Source: Staphylococcus devriesei
Lineage (GTDB): Bacteria > Bacillota > Bacilli > Staphylococcales > Staphylococcaceae
Assembly (NCBI RefSeq): GCF_002902625.1
Contig: NZ_PPRG01000023.1
Location: 1-56,933 of the forward strand
Length of the DNA stretch: 56,933 nt
Direction: 5' to 3'
A program made the translations under genes and the position numbers. The notes beneath the pieces are model-generated. The model was not told the DNA's origin, did no database searches, and saw only the letters and a program-made list of their open reading frames with translations. Shown piece by piece: positions 36,224 through 45,627 of this stretch (the first letter of the stretch is position 1; every line of letters begins with the position of its first letter).

Positions 36224-37884
36224 TGAATATTATTGAACAAGTAAAAGCCACGTTAGTACAAGAAATTGAAGCAAGCATTAAAAAAGCTGGTCTTACAGAA
36301 GATGTACCGGAAATTAAAATTGAAATTCCAAAAGATACAAAAAATGGCGATTATGCTACAAACATTGCTATGGTATTAACTAAAATTGCTAAACGTAACC
36401 CGCGCGAAATTGCTCAAGCAATCGTAGATCATTTGGATACTAGTAAAGCTAATGTTAAACAAGTAGATATTGCTGGACCAGGTTTTATTAACTTTTATTT
36501 AGATAATCACTATTTAACTCAAGTCATACCAGAAGCCATTAATAAAGGTGATAAATTTGGTCATGCTGAAGAATCAAAAAATACTAAGATTCTATTAGAA
36601 TATGTTTCTGCCAATCCAACAGGAGATTTACATATTGGTCACGCAAGAAATGCAGCGGTAGGAGACTCTTTAGCGAATATCTTAATAGCAGCAGGTTATG
36701 AGGTCACTCGTGAGTATTATATTAATGACGCTGGTAATCAAATTACTAATTTGGCACGTTCAATCGAAGCACGTTATTTTGAAGCACTTGGTGATACAAG
36801 TCATGAAATGCCAGCAGATGGCTACAACGGCAAAGATATCATTGAAATTGGTAAAGATTTAGCTAATAAACATCCTGAGATGAAAGATTACTCAGATGAA
36901 GAACGTCTTAAAACGTTTAGACAATTAGGCGTAGATTATGAAATGGATAAGTTAAAGAAAGACTTAGCAGATTTTAATGTGCACTTTGATAACTGGTTTA
37001 GTGAAACATCATTATATGAAAATGGCGCCATTGATAACACACTAGCTAAAATGCATGAACTTGGTTACACATATGAAGCGGATGGTGCAACATGGTTACG
37101 TACGTCTGACTTTAAAGATGATAAAGACCGTGTATTAATTAAAAAAGACGGTAATTATACTTATTTCACTCCAGACACAGCATACCACTATAATAAAATC
37201 AATCGTGGCAACGATATCTTAATCGATTTAATGGGCGCTGATCACCATGGTTATATCAATCGTCTTAAAGCAAGTTTAGAAACATTTGGTGTTGATAGTG
37301 ATCGCCTTGAAATTCAAATTATGCAAATGGTACGTTTAATGCAAGATGGTGAAGAAGTTAAAATGAGTAAACGTACAGGAAATGCTATTTCATTACGTGA
37401 TATTATGGATGAAGTGGGCATCGATGCAGCACGTTACTTCTTAACAATGCGTAGTCCTGACTCACACTTTGATTTTGACTTAGAACTTGCAAAAGAAAAG
37501 TCACAAGACAACCCTATCTATTATGCACAATATGCACATGCGCGTATTTGTTCAATCTTAAAACAGGCTAAAGAACAAGGCGTTGAAGTAACTAAAGAGG
37601 CAGACTTTAGTACTATTACTAATGAAAAAGCAATCGACTTATTGAAAAAAGTTGCAGAATTTGAACCTACAATTGAACATGTAGCGGCAAGTCGTGCGCC
37701 ACATCGTTTAACTAACTATATTCAAGACTTAGCCTCAGCATTCCACAAATTCTATAATGCTGAAAAAGTCTTAACAGACGATGTAGAAAAAACTAAAGCA
37801 CATATAGCATTAGTGGAGGCAGTTAGAATTACATTACACAATGTTTTAGCATTAGTAGGAGTATCTGCACCAGAAACAATGTAA
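36223..37884 (+). CDS. argS: Arginyl-tRNA synthetase
   Basis: It charges tRNA-Arg with arginine. This 553-residue class I synthetase has an N-terminal additional domain (to about residue 110), then the HIGH motif ([15 protein letters not shown], 131-145) and a C-terminal KMSK ([11 protein letters not shown]), and ends in the DALR anticodon-binding domain. It overlaps the ywiB stop by one base with aaggaga upstream. No T-box leader is seen ahead of the operon. Confidence 0.98.
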   Translation: MNIIEQVKATLVQEIEASIKKAGLTEDVPEIKIEIPKDTKNGDYATNIAMVLTKIAKRNPREIAQAIVDHLDTSKANVKQVDIAGPGFINFYLDNHYLTQVIPEAINKGDKFGHAEESKNTKILLEYVSANPTGDLHIGHARNAAVGDSLANILIAAGYEVTREYYINDAGNQITNLARSIEARYFEALGDTSHEMPADGYNGKDIIEIGKDLANKHPEMKDYSDEERLKTFRQLGVDYEMDKLKKDLADFNVHFDNWFSETSLYENGAIDNTLAKMHELGYTYEADGATWLRTSDFKDDKDRVLIKKDGNYTYFTPDTAYHYNKINRGNDILIDLMGADHHGYINRLKASLETFGVDSDRLEIQIMQMVRLMQDGEEVKMSKRTGNAISLRDIMDEVGIDAARYFLTMRSPDSHFDFDLELAKEKSQDNPIYYAQYAHARICSILKQAKEQGVEVTKEADFSTITNEKAIDLLKKVAEFEPTIEHVAASRAPHRLTNYIQDLASAFHKFYNAEKVLTDDVEKTKAHIALVEAVRITLHNVLALVGVSAPETM

Positions 37885-37923
37885 ATTAATTAGATTATTT
37901 ATAAATAAATATACCTTATGTGA

Positions 37924-37962
37924 GAGGCTGAGACATTAATATATAGTGTCTCAGCCTTGTAT
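37924..37962 (+). terminator. Terminator of argS (staphylococcal gagac hairpin)
   Basis: Arms aggctgagacatta (37925-37938) and tagtgtctcagcct (37944-37957) form a 14-bp stem with one G-T pair. The gagac/gtctc core recurs at 49555 and in weaker form at 56742. Confidence 0.85.
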
Positions 37963-38030
37963 TATAGGTAATTATTTAGGGAAAAGTAAACATGGTTAAG
38001 TTATCAAATTGTGATAAATGGAGGGAAAGC

Positions 38031-38678
38031 ATGCCAATGCTAACAACAGAAGAACTTTATAAGATATTGTACCAACATATGGGTCCTCAAGGTTGGTGGC
38101 CTGGGAAAACGCCAGAAGAAATTATGTTAGGTGCTATTTTAGTTCAAAATACGAATTGGAAAAATGCAGATATGGCTTTGCAACGGTTAAAAGAAGAAAC
38201 GCAATTTGATCCTTATCACATTTTAAAAATGCCTTTAGAAGAATTACAAGAAGTGATTCGTTCTAGTGGTTTCTATAAAAATAAAGGTAAAGCGATTCAC
38301 GCTTTATTTCAATGGTTAGAGAATTACCGATTTAATTATGAAGAAATAGCACGTATTCATGGACAAAATTTAAGGCGAGAATTATTAAATATTCGAGGTG
38401 TAGGTAGCGAAACAGCAGACGTTTTAATTGTCTATATTTTTGGGGGAATCGAGTTTATACCAGACAGTTATACACGTCGTCTTTATCATAAATTAGGTTA
38501 TACGCAAACTGAAAGTTACGATAAATTTAAAAAGTATATAATCTTGCCAACATATTTTACTAATCAAGATGCTAATGAATTTCATGCGTTGCTAGATAAT
38601 TTTGGGAAAAATTATTTTAACGGAAAAGGAGTACAACGCTATACATTTTTAGATAATTATTTTATAGATAAGGATTGA
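38031..38678 (+). CDS. HhH-GPD DNA glycosylase (endonuclease III-like, MagIII-type)
   Basis: This 215-residue base-excision repair glycosylase has the helix-hairpin-helix LLNIRGVGSETADVL (118-132) followed by catalytic Asp145 in FIPDSYTRR. The catalytic lysine of endonuclease III (GVGRKTA) is glutamate here, and the four C-terminal FeS-cluster cysteines are absent. These features suggest a monofunctional glycosylase related to Helicobacter MagIII (3-methyladenine), not a bifunctional lyase. ATG 38031 is chosen behind ggaggg. An ATG at 37992 would add 13 residues with no ribosome-binding site. Confidence 0.8.
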   Translation: MPMLTTEELYKILYQHMGPQGWWPGKTPEEIMLGAILVQNTNWKNADMALQRLKEETQFDPYHILKMPLEELQEVIRSSGFYKNKGKAIHALFQWLENYRFNYEEIARIHGQNLRRELLNIRGVGSETADVLIVYIFGGIEFIPDSYTRRLYHKLGYTQTESYDKFKKYIILPTYFTNQDANEFHALLDNFGKNYFNGKGVQRYTFLDNYFIDKD

Positions 38679-38777
38679 CCTTCACGTTTCGTCATAGCTC
38701 ATACTCCTTATTAGATGATATATTGAAGTTAAGTGATGTTGAAATAAGTTGCGAAAGGACAGGGGGAGTGCCGCTTA

Positions 38778-39542
38778 ATGTTAAATAATGAATATTTCAC
38801 TCCTAAAGAAGTACATCAGATTACAAATATTAGTACACGGACGCTACATTACTATCACGAAATTGAGTTATTAGTACCCAGTTATATTGCAGAAAGTGGC
38901 TATCGCTATTATTCTACTCAAGATATTGCTAAATTGCAGGTTATTATCTTTCTTAGACAACTTAATTTATCGTTGCATGACATCCAACAATATTTTGATA
39001 AAAGTATTAGAGAGAAAAATCAAATTTTAGAAAACAATTATATGCAAATTATTCAACATCGTAATCAGCTTAATCAAATGATTACTTTCCTCGATTATCA
39101 TCTTACTCATAATAGAGAAGAGGAGATTAATATGGAGAAATTTAATGATTTTAATGTACAGGATCAATACGACCGAGAAGCAGAATTAAAATATGGAGAC
39201 ACTGAATATTATCAAGCGTTTAAAACGCAACGTAAAAATTTAAGTGATTCAGATAAGCAAAAATCTGACAGTAATGTAAATCAGCAGCTGAATCAGTTTT
39301 TCGAAAAGATGAATGTATTGTTAGAAGAAGGTTATAATGCCAACGAAATACAGGTATACCGTTACATTTCAGAATTAAAATCGATTCTACAACGTCAAGT
39401 ACCCAATGTTGATGGACAATTTTTGGAATATATGGCGTTAACTTATGAGAATGATGAACGCTTTGCGCAAAATATCAATAAAAGTCGTAATTCTAGACTT
39501 AACCAGTATATCGCTCAAGCTATACGAGCGTATAACCAATAA
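38778..39542 (+). CDS. MerR-family regulator with TipAS-like domain
   Basis: This 254-residue regulator has a MerR winged-helix N-terminal domain (FTPKEVHQITNISTRTLHYYHEIELL), a coiled-coil dimer helix (about 75-115) and a C-terminal TipAS-like sensing domain from about 120 residues on. The length matches TipAL-type drug-responsive activators. In this family ligand binding in the C-terminal domain activates transcription of resistance genes. No transporter gene is adjacent. The DUF805 gene 76 nt downstream is the only obvious local candidate target. Confidence 0.8.
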   Translation: MLNNEYFTPKEVHQITNISTRTLHYYHEIELLVPSYIAESGYRYYSTQDIAKLQVIIFLRQLNLSLHDIQQYFDKSIREKNQILENNYMQIIQHRNQLNQMITFLDYHLTHNREEEINMEKFNDFNVQDQYDREAELKYGDTEYYQAFKTQRKNLSDSDKQKSDSNVNQQLNQFFEKMNVLLEEGYNANEIQVYRYISELKSILQRQVPNVDGQFLEYMALTYENDERFAQNINKSRNSRLNQYIAQAIRAYNQ

Positions 39543-39618
39543 ACTATTTTAATAAATCTTTAAATGTGTAATGATTAAATTAACATACAATTAATTACAT
39601 ATTTAAGGAGAGAAGACA

Positions 39619-40125
39619 ATGATTGAAGCGTATAAGCTTTTTTGGCAAAATTACCTAAATATCGAAGGGCGTACAAGACGACGTCATTACTGGTTAGCTA
39701 CGCTATGCAACATCCTTGTATTAATTTTGTTAGGTCTAATTTTCGGTATCTTAACCTCGATTTTTAAAGATGGCGAAATATTTTTCGGCATAGTCTATGA
39801 AATAATAGATTTAGTTCTCTTAATAGGATTATTTACGATGTCGGTGCGTAGATTTCATGATGTTGGCCATACAATGACGATTCCTGTCATCATGCTTGTT
39901 TGCATGTTAATTCGCGAAATAGAAACACTTGCTGACACATACTTTCACGTATCTTTAGATAGTTTCTTTACAGGCGTAGTTGGAACGATAGTTACGATTG
40001 TAATAGGTGCTATTTCATTTGCATTGCTTATTATCTCAATAATCGCCTTGATTTATTGTATAAAAGATAGTGAACAGGGTTCTAATACCTATGGTCCTAA
40101 TCCTAAAGAACCTGAATATTATTAA
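39619..40125 (+). CDS. DUF805 membrane protein
   Basis: This 168-residue membrane protein has about four hydrophobic helices. The family start YLNIEGRTRRRHYW, the middle TMSVRRFHDVGHT and the C-terminal DSEQGSNTYGPNP are the conserved DUF805 signatures. The function is unknown. It has a good ribosome-binding site (aaggaga) and ends at a terminator. It may be controlled by the MerR-type gene before it. Confidence 0.85.
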   Translation: MIEAYKLFWQNYLNIEGRTRRRHYWLATLCNILVLILLGLIFGILTSIFKDGEIFFGIVYEIIDLVLLIGLFTMSVRRFHDVGHTMTIPVIMLVCMLIREIETLADTYFHVSLDSFFTGVVGTIVTIVIGAISFALLIISIIALIYCIKDSEQGSNTYGPNPKEPEYY

Positions 40126-40155
40126 ATCATTGCTTAACATACACCATTTTATAAA

Positions 40156-40194
40156 TGAGGCACCTTAATAAACATAAAGGTGTCTTATTTTTTG
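40156..40194 (+). terminator. Terminator of the DUF805 gene
   Basis: Arms aggcacctt (40158-40166) and aaggtgtct (40177-40185) are followed by a T run. The rest of the gap to 40380 is AT-rich with no clear Fur-box. Confidence 0.8.
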
Positions 40195-40375
40195 TTTAAA
40201 AAATAAGTACAATACATAAATATGAATACTAGAGTTTAAACTTTTTGAGGTCTAAGTCAATACTATGGTTAAAGTGTAAAATTCCTTATTTAAATAGCAT
40301 GGAATTTAATTAATTATAAAAGTAATTTGTTATTATAAAGGCATAAACTTCTATCAAGAAAGGCAGGTTTTAGTA

Positions 40376-40387
40376 GTAACATGTTAC
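40376..40387. promoter_or_regulatory. Palindrome over the start codon of the binding lipoprotein gene
   Basis: GTAACATGTTAC is a perfect 12-bp palindrome centred on the ATG at 40381. Its position could block either transcription elongation or translation initiation. It may be chance in AT-rich DNA. Confidence 0.3.
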
Positions 40388-41280
40388 ATAAGAAAATATG
40401 GTTAGTGCTTGTAGCGTTAATGCTTGTGTTAGCGGCTTGTGGTCAAAGTAATCAATCTAACAAGTCATCAGAATCAAATCAATCTTCATCCAATAATCAT
40501 CAATCTTATAAACGTATTGTCTCACTTATACCTAGTAATACAGAGATTTTATATGAATTAGGCTTAGGAAAGAATGTTGTCGGCGTGTCTACAGTTGATG
40601 ATTACCCAAAAGACGTTAAAAAAGGTAAACAACAATTTGATGCGATGAATTTAAATAAAGAAGATTTACTTAAAGCAAAACCCGACTTGATTTTAGCACA
40701 TGAATCTCAAAAAGGAACTTCTAAAAAAGTGCTAGATAGTATAGAGAAAAGTGGTGTTAAAGTAGTATATGTTAAAGATGCGCAATCACTTGAACAAACA
40801 TATGATACTTTTAAACAAGTTGGAGAAGTAACTGGGCGTGAAAAGCAGGCTGATGAATTAATTAATGAAACAAAGAAAAATGTTGAAAAAGTAGTTAAAT
40901 CAGTGCCGAAACATCATCAATCACAAAGTGTCTTTATGGAAGTATCTTCTAAACCTGATATTTATACAGCAGGAAAAGGTACGTTCTTCGATGACATGCT
41001 TAACAAACTTGGTGCTAAAAATAGCTTTTCAAACATTGAAGGTTGGAAAGCAGTAGATAAAGAAAGTATAATTAAAAAAAATCCTGATATTTTAATTTCT
41101 ACAGAAGGCTTGTCTAAGTCAGATTATTATAAAGTAATTAAAAAACGTGGAGGCTTTGAACAAATTAAAGCAGTTAAAAATGAACGTGTAGAAACAGTAA
41201 ATGGTGATGAAATTTCGCGTCCAGGTCCACGTATCGATGAAGGGTTAAAAGAATTACGTGATGCGATTTATAAACGATAA
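40381..41280 (+). CDS. Iron/cobalamin-type ABC transporter binding lipoprotein
   Basis: This 299-residue lipoprotein has a signal peptide ending in the lipobox LAAC (Cys20), then a Ser/Asn-rich linker to about residue 42. The class III binding-protein fold follows with RIVSLIPSNTEILYELGLG and PDLILAHESQ, similar to BtuF/FhuD-type proteins. Ligands are iron-siderophore, heme or cobalamin. The start is uncertain since the only AGG-like site is about 13 nt upstream. The related permease follows after a hairpin, but no ATPase gene is present. Confidence 0.8.
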   Translation: MLHKKIWLVLVALMLVLAACGQSNQSNKSSESNQSSSNNHQSYKRIVSLIPSNTEILYELGLGKNVVGVSTVDDYPKDVKKGKQQFDAMNLNKEDLLKAKPDLILAHESQKGTSKKVLDSIEKSGVKVVYVKDAQSLEQTYDTFKQVGEVTGREKQADELINETKKNVEKVVKSVPKHHQSQSVFMEVSSKPDIYTAGKGTFFDDMLNKLGAKNSFSNIEGWKAVDKESIIKKNPDILISTEGLSKSDYYKVIKKRGGFEQIKAVKNERVETVNGDEISRPGPRIDEGLKELRDAIYKR

Positions 41281-41294
41281 TTCATATTGTTAAG

Positions 41295-41345
41295 GCGGGG
41301 CAATGAAATCTTTGAACTTTCAAAGATTTCTGTTCCGTTTTCTTT
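41295..41345 (+). terminator. Hairpin between binding protein and permease genes
   Basis: Inner arms aaatctttga and tcaaagattt with outer gcggggca/ttccgt pairing are followed by TTTTCTTTTT. It would end or attenuate the binding-protein transcript. Confidence 0.7.
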
Positions 41346-41402
41346 TTGACGTATCGGTTATAATATAGAAGATGATAGAAAGATAGTTGAAGAGTTGATA
41401 AA

Positions 41403-42359
41403 ATGACGAAGACAATTTATTTAACATTTATAATATGGGGATTTTGTTTGTGCCTCACTATTATAGCTAGCTTATTTTGGGATTTAGGCACATTGAATGA
41501 TACTTTTAATCAAACTATTCTTTATAAAGTCAGATTACCAAGAGTATTAGAAGCGATATTGACTGGCGCAATTCTAACGTTAGCTGGGCAAATGTTTCAA
41601 ACTGTATTAAACAACCCTTTAGCTGATAGTTTTACGCTTGGGTTGGCTAGTGGTGCTACATTCGGCTCAGGTCTTTCGGTGTTCTTAGGATTTTCATTTA
41701 TTTTGACTCCTATTTTTTCTATAGGATTTAGTTTAATTACTTTAATCATTGTTCTTATAATTACAGCGGTAATGTCTCGAGGTTACCCAATTAGAGTATT
41801 AATTATTACTGGTTTAATGATTGGATCGTTATTTAATGCGTTACTCTATATCCTTGTATTAATTAAGCCGAATGCCATGAAACAAATTGCGAATTATTTC
41901 TTTGGCGGATTTGCAACTGCAGAAATGCGGGAAGCGATGTATATTGGAAGTGTAGCCATCCCGGTTGTTATTATCTTATTTTGTATGATACCAACTATTA
42001 AGCTTTTACAATTAGGAGAATTGAAAAGCCGGTCTTTAGGGTTAAAAGTGCAGCGTGTGACATTTATTGTACTTATACTCGCATCAATTATGACAGCGAT
42101 TGCTGTAGCGTATATCGGAGTCATTGGTTTTATAGGTATGATTGTGCCTCAACTTATACGACAACGTTATTGGCACTATACATTAAGCGTACAAATGACA
42201 TTAAATATATTAATTGGTGCTACTATTATGCTATTCGCCGATTGGATAGGCAGTACGATAATTCATCCAGTACAAATACCTGCAAGTATTATTTTAGCAT
42301 TAATTGGTATTCCAACATTGTTTTACATTTTGATTAAACAAAAAGATGTAATAAGTTAA
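41403..42359 (+). CDS. FecCD-family ABC transporter permease
   Basis: This 318-residue permease of the iron/siderophore/cobalamin importer class (BtuC/FecD fold) has about nine to ten membrane helices. The family motif KVRLPRVLEAILTGAILTLAGQMFQ and the ATPase-coupling loop near GELKSRSLGL are present, as is GVIGFIGMIVPQLIR. The start has no strong ribosome-binding site. With no ATPase gene here it would have to use one encoded elsewhere, such as FhuC, which is known to be shared among staphylococcal iron importers. Confidence 0.85.
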   Translation: MTKTIYLTFIIWGFCLCLTIIASLFWDLGTLNDTFNQTILYKVRLPRVLEAILTGAILTLAGQMFQTVLNNPLADSFTLGLASGATFGSGLSVFLGFSFILTPIFSIGFSLITLIIVLIITAVMSRGYPIRVLIITGLMIGSLFNALLYILVLIKPNAMKQIANYFFGGFATAEMREAMYIGSVAIPVVIILFCMIPTIKLLQLGELKSRSLGLKVQRVTFIVLILASIMTAIAVAYIGVIGFIGMIVPQLIRQRYWHYTLSVQMTLNILIGATIMLFADWIGSTIIHPVQIPASIILALIGIPTLFYILIKQKDVIS

Positions 42360-42408
42360 ATAAGATAAAGAATTAAAAGAATAATTATAGAACTAAGAGG
42401 GAAAAATC

Positions 42409-43113
42409 ATGGATTTAAGCCATATAAAAGCAGTTGTGTTTGATTTAGAAGGAACCTTATTAGATAGAACTAAATCAAGAGATAAATTTATTGAAGAACA
42501 ATATGAACGCTTTCACGATTACTTTGTGCATGTTCAATTAGCGGATTTTAAGTGCAAATTTATCGAGTTGGATGATGATGAAGATAATGATAAACCTGAT
42601 TTATATAAAGCGATTATCAAACAATTTCATATTGATAGATTGAGTTGGAAAGATTTATTTAATGACTTTGAGATGCATTTCTATCGCTATGTATTCCCAT
42701 ACTATGACACGCTTTACACTTTGGAAAAACTATCTAACAGTGATTACACATTAGGCGTGATAGCGAATGGAAAATCTAAGATAAAACAGTTTCGACTACA
42801 CTCATTAGGCTTAGGGCATGTCATTAATTATTTATCTACGTCTGAAACAGTTGGATATCGTAAACCCCATCCTAAAATATTCGAAGATATGATTGATCAA
42901 TTAGATGTTGAACCAGAAGAAATTATGTATGTAGGGGACGATGCCCTTAATGATGTAGCACCTGCTCGAGCAATGGGAATGGTAAGTGTTTGGTTTAAAC
43001 ATGACGATGCTGAAATTGAACCTCTCGCTGAAGAAGTAGACTATATTATCTCTACTATCGAAGAATTACTATCTATTTTACCAATTAATATTAAGCAAGA
43101 AGGAGAGGATTGA
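42409..43113 (+). CDS. HAD-superfamily hydrolase
   Basis: This 234-residue HAD protein has a helical cap between motifs. The N-terminal motif reads FDLEGTLLD: nucleophile Asp12 is present, but the acid/base aspartate at +2 is glutamate (Glu14). Motif II is VIANG (with N for T/S), motif III is KPHPKIF and motif IV is GDDALNDVAPARAMGM. The Asp to Glu change lowers phosphatase activity in some HAD enzymes. The substrate is unknown. The stop is one base from the next start, so the two are cotranscribed. Confidence 0.85.
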   Translation: MDLSHIKAVVFDLEGTLLDRTKSRDKFIEEQYERFHDYFVHVQLADFKCKFIELDDDEDNDKPDLYKAIIKQFHIDRLSWKDLFNDFEMHFYRYVFPYYDTLYTLEKLSNSDYTLGVIANGKSKIKQFRLHSLGLGHVINYLSTSETVGYRKPHPKIFEDMIDQLDVEPEEIMYVGDDALNDVAPARAMGMVSVWFKHDDAEIEPLAEEVDYIISTIEELLSILPINIKQEGED

Positions 43114-43114
43114 A

Positions 43115-43909
43115 ATGGATTTATTTACTAGAAAAGGTGGTTTATCACTCCATTACGATACGATGGGAGAAGGTTACCCGGTCGTATTAGTTCATACTGC
43201 TTATGAGAATGCTTCAATTTTCCAAAATGTAGCAAAAGAGTTGGCGAAGTCATTTCAAGTGGTATTAATGGATTTACGAGGGCATGGCTATTCTGATAAG
43301 CCAAGGGAGATTAAATTTAATGAATTTGCAGACGATATTATCCAATTACTCGATTATTTATATATAGATGAAGCTGCATTCATTGGGCATGAAATGGGGT
43401 CGGCGATTATTGCTGATTTATCCGAGCGTTATCCTAATTACGTCTCTTCACTAACGATGGTAAGCCCGACATCTATTGAAGGGGAGTTGCCAGAAGAACG
43501 CTTGTTTAGAAAATATTCTCATAAAATCCGCAACTGGGAAGATAATAAACAAGATAAGTTCTTGGAAAAACGTAGATATTTTAAACCACGTAAAATTAAT
43601 AAATTCCTAAAACATGTTGAAGATACCAATGCTATTTCAACCAAAGAAGAAACTCAAGCGATTGAAGATGTCTTTAAAGAAACGAATATCGCAAGTGGGT
43701 TTAATCGAGTAGAAAAACCAACATATATTATTGTAGGAGAGTATGGAGAGAGAATTACCACTGTCGAAGCGAAAGAAGTAGCTGATTTAATCGGAGAAGT
43801 ACAATTTGAAGTTTATAGTCAATCTAGCTTGTATCCATTTGAAGAAGAAAAAGAAAAATTCATTGAGGACATCACTCCGTTTATAAAAAAACACATGCCA
43901 CAACGTTAA
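43115..43909 (+). CDS. Alpha/beta hydrolase fold protein with altered nucleophile
   Basis: This 264-residue protein has the oxyanion segment VHTAYENAS and the strand MDLRGHGYSDKP. The nucleophile elbow reads GHEMG (91-95), so the usual Ser is Glu93. The usual histidine near the C-terminus (G-H-x-x-x-x-E) is absent: SSLYPFEEEKEKF stands there. It is probably not a hydrolase of the normal Ser-His-Asp type and may be a non-catalytic relative. It is coupled to the HAD gene, with aggagagg as the ribosome-binding site. Confidence 0.75.
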   Translation: MDLFTRKGGLSLHYDTMGEGYPVVLVHTAYENASIFQNVAKELAKSFQVVLMDLRGHGYSDKPREIKFNEFADDIIQLLDYLYIDEAAFIGHEMGSAIIADLSERYPNYVSSLTMVSPTSIEGELPEERLFRKYSHKIRNWEDNKQDKFLEKRRYFKPRKINKFLKHVEDTNAISTKEETQAIEDVFKETNIASGFNRVEKPTYIIVGEYGERITTVEAKEVADLIGEVQFEVYSQSSLYPFEEEKEKFIEDITPFIKKHMPQR

Positions 43910-44061
43910 ATTAATTGGCTTGGCGAATTAGATTAACTAAGGTTTGTTACATAAAAAAATAAAAATGTAACATTTTTGTAATAATGCTGTTATTTTAGTA
44001 ATAATGAGGGTGTACTATAAATAAGCACAAGACGAGAAAAGAGATAAAGGAGAGAGTGCTT

Positions 44062-44568
44062 ATGAAAAAATTAGTAGCGGCATTTTTAGTTTCAGGACTA
44101 GTAATGACAGGAGTAGGCGTAAATCATGCCGAAGCGGCTAGTGGTAATTCAATTCAAACAGTTCAACAATTAACTCAAGGACAAAAATCATTAGAAAATG
44201 TTACACTTGGCGAGTCAATCAAAAATGTTACACACAAATACGGTACACCAATCTATTCTAAAAATCCGAATAACCGTGAAAGTTATTATGAATATCGTAC
44301 AAATAAAGGTGTGTTAGTTGTAACTGCGAATGGTAAAAAAAATCAAGGTTATGTAACTAGAGTATCTATGACTTATAACGAAGCGAATGGTCCAACTTAT
44401 AATCAAGTTAAAAAAAGCGTAGGTCAAAATGCGTTGACACGTGTGCAATATAACAAAATAAGTGGTAACTTTGGTTATATCCAAAAAGGCAATACAAGTT
44501 ATCAATTTGGTTCAAACGGGACACAAGATAAAAACTTAAAATTATACCGTATTGATATAGCTAAATAA
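44062..44568 (+). CDS. Small secreted protein
   Basis: This 168-residue exported protein has a signal peptide MKKLVAAFLVSGLVMTG...AEA with cleavage expected after AEA, leaving about 143 residues. The mature part has regularly spaced aromatic and Thr/Asn residues and looks beta-rich, with no cysteines, no LPXTG anchor and no known catalytic motif. ATG 44062 is chosen with aaggag 9 nt upstream; GTG 44056 lies in the spacer. A family of similar secreted proteins occurs in staphylococci at this position. The function is unknown to me. Confidence 0.8.
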   Translation: MKKLVAAFLVSGLVMTGVGVNHAEAASGNSIQTVQQLTQGQKSLENVTLGESIKNVTHKYGTPIYSKNPNNRESYYEYRTNKGVLVVTANGKKNQGYVTRVSMTYNEANGPTYNQVKKSVGQNALTRVQYNKISGNFGYIQKGNTSYQFGSNGTQDKNLKLYRIDIAK

Positions 44569-44576
44569 TAAGTTCT

Positions 44577-44625
44577 AGAGTAGATTAAAATTCATTTTCG
44601 AATTTTAATCTACTCTATTTTTTTA
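44577..44625 (+). terminator. Terminator of the secreted protein gene
   Basis: Perfect 17-bp arms (44577-44593 and 44600-44616) with a 6-nt loop are followed by a T run. Confidence 0.9.
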
Positions 44626-44755
44626 TAGCAAAAGAAATTAATATCAATATATGATAAAATGCTTAATTGAACAATGAAACAATGAGAGGGATAAGATATT
44701 GTAGATATTGCAAAGAGAATTATATCTTAACCTTCGATTTATAAAGGAGTAACTC

Positions 44756-45472
44756 ATGAGAACTAACGACAAAGTGTTACTTGAAAATATCAATGACTAC
44801 TTTAGCCATAAAGGAATGGCTCCTAATCTAATTGATGATGCAAAAGAGAATTTACGCACAGATTTGAAAAAGTCTGAAGCGAGAGATCAAGATTATTTAG
44901 AATATAGAGGTAAATCACCGGCTCAAATTATTTTGACAATTCAACGTAACTTATTTGGTTTGCAACTTAACCCGGTTGTATTTTTTATAGTAAATTTTGT
45001 CTTGATTTCTTATTTATACGATAAACAATATGTGCCCTTCCAAGCGGCGACGACAATTTCAATCTTTTATTGTATTGTTGTCTTTCCGCTAAGTATAATT
45101 ATTAATCTTCGAGTAGAAAGGAAGAAATATCTCTATAGCAACCGACCTGAAATTCTTATTGGTTATAGTATAGCGATTATAACGCTCGTCTTAATTATTA
45201 TGCGTGCCTTTAATTTTACGTGGGGAATTATTCCTATCACAATCTACAGTCATCAATTTGTATTTTTTGTAGGAATTATTTTAGGCTTAGCAGGTGTTTT
45301 CTTTAAAAGATTAGAATATACAGTGATTGGTTTATTATTCTGCCAAAAAACAATTGACGCTGTAATTACAAATCCTGAAATTGCACAAATCTTCTCTCTT
45401 CTTATTTGGATAATTATTGTGGTGTTAATTATTTTCTATACTATTCGATTATCCTCAAGAACTAAAGTTTAA
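44756..45472 (+). CDS. Membrane protein of unknown function with N-terminal helical domain
   Basis: This 238-residue protein has a soluble charged N-terminal domain of about 70 residues (LLENINDYFSHKGMAPNLIDDAK) resembling the HAAS/DUF1129-type cytosolic domain. About six membrane helices follow from residue 75 to the end. The ribosome-binding site aaaggag is strong. I do not recognise a function. It is a single-gene unit between two terminators. Confidence 0.65.
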   Translation: MRTNDKVLLENINDYFSHKGMAPNLIDDAKENLRTDLKKSEARDQDYLEYRGKSPAQIILTIQRNLFGLQLNPVVFFIVNFVLISYLYDKQYVPFQAATTISIFYCIVVFPLSIIINLRVERKKYLYSNRPEILIGYSIAIITLVLIIMRAFNFTWGIIPITIYSHQFVFFVGIILGLAGVFFKRLEYTVIGLLFCQKTIDAVITNPEIAQIFSLLIWIIIVVLIIFYTIRLSSRTKV

Positions 45473-45484
45473 TAGATGAAAATG

Positions 45485-45529
45485 AAGCTCAACCAGTCAA
45501 TAGAATAATGACGGTTGGGCTTTTTTTGA
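45485..45529 (+). terminator. Terminator after the membrane protein gene
   Basis: Arms agctcaacc and ggttgggct (one G-T pair), with inner gtca/tgac pairing, are followed by TTTTTTT. Confidence 0.85.
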
Positions 45530-45627
45530 TAAAAAAACTATTAAATAAAAATAAAATTAATAGTATGGATGTTCATAGCGTAAGCGCTGATTAAAGGGGT
45601 ATAGTAAAAACTAAGGGAGGTGCCACT

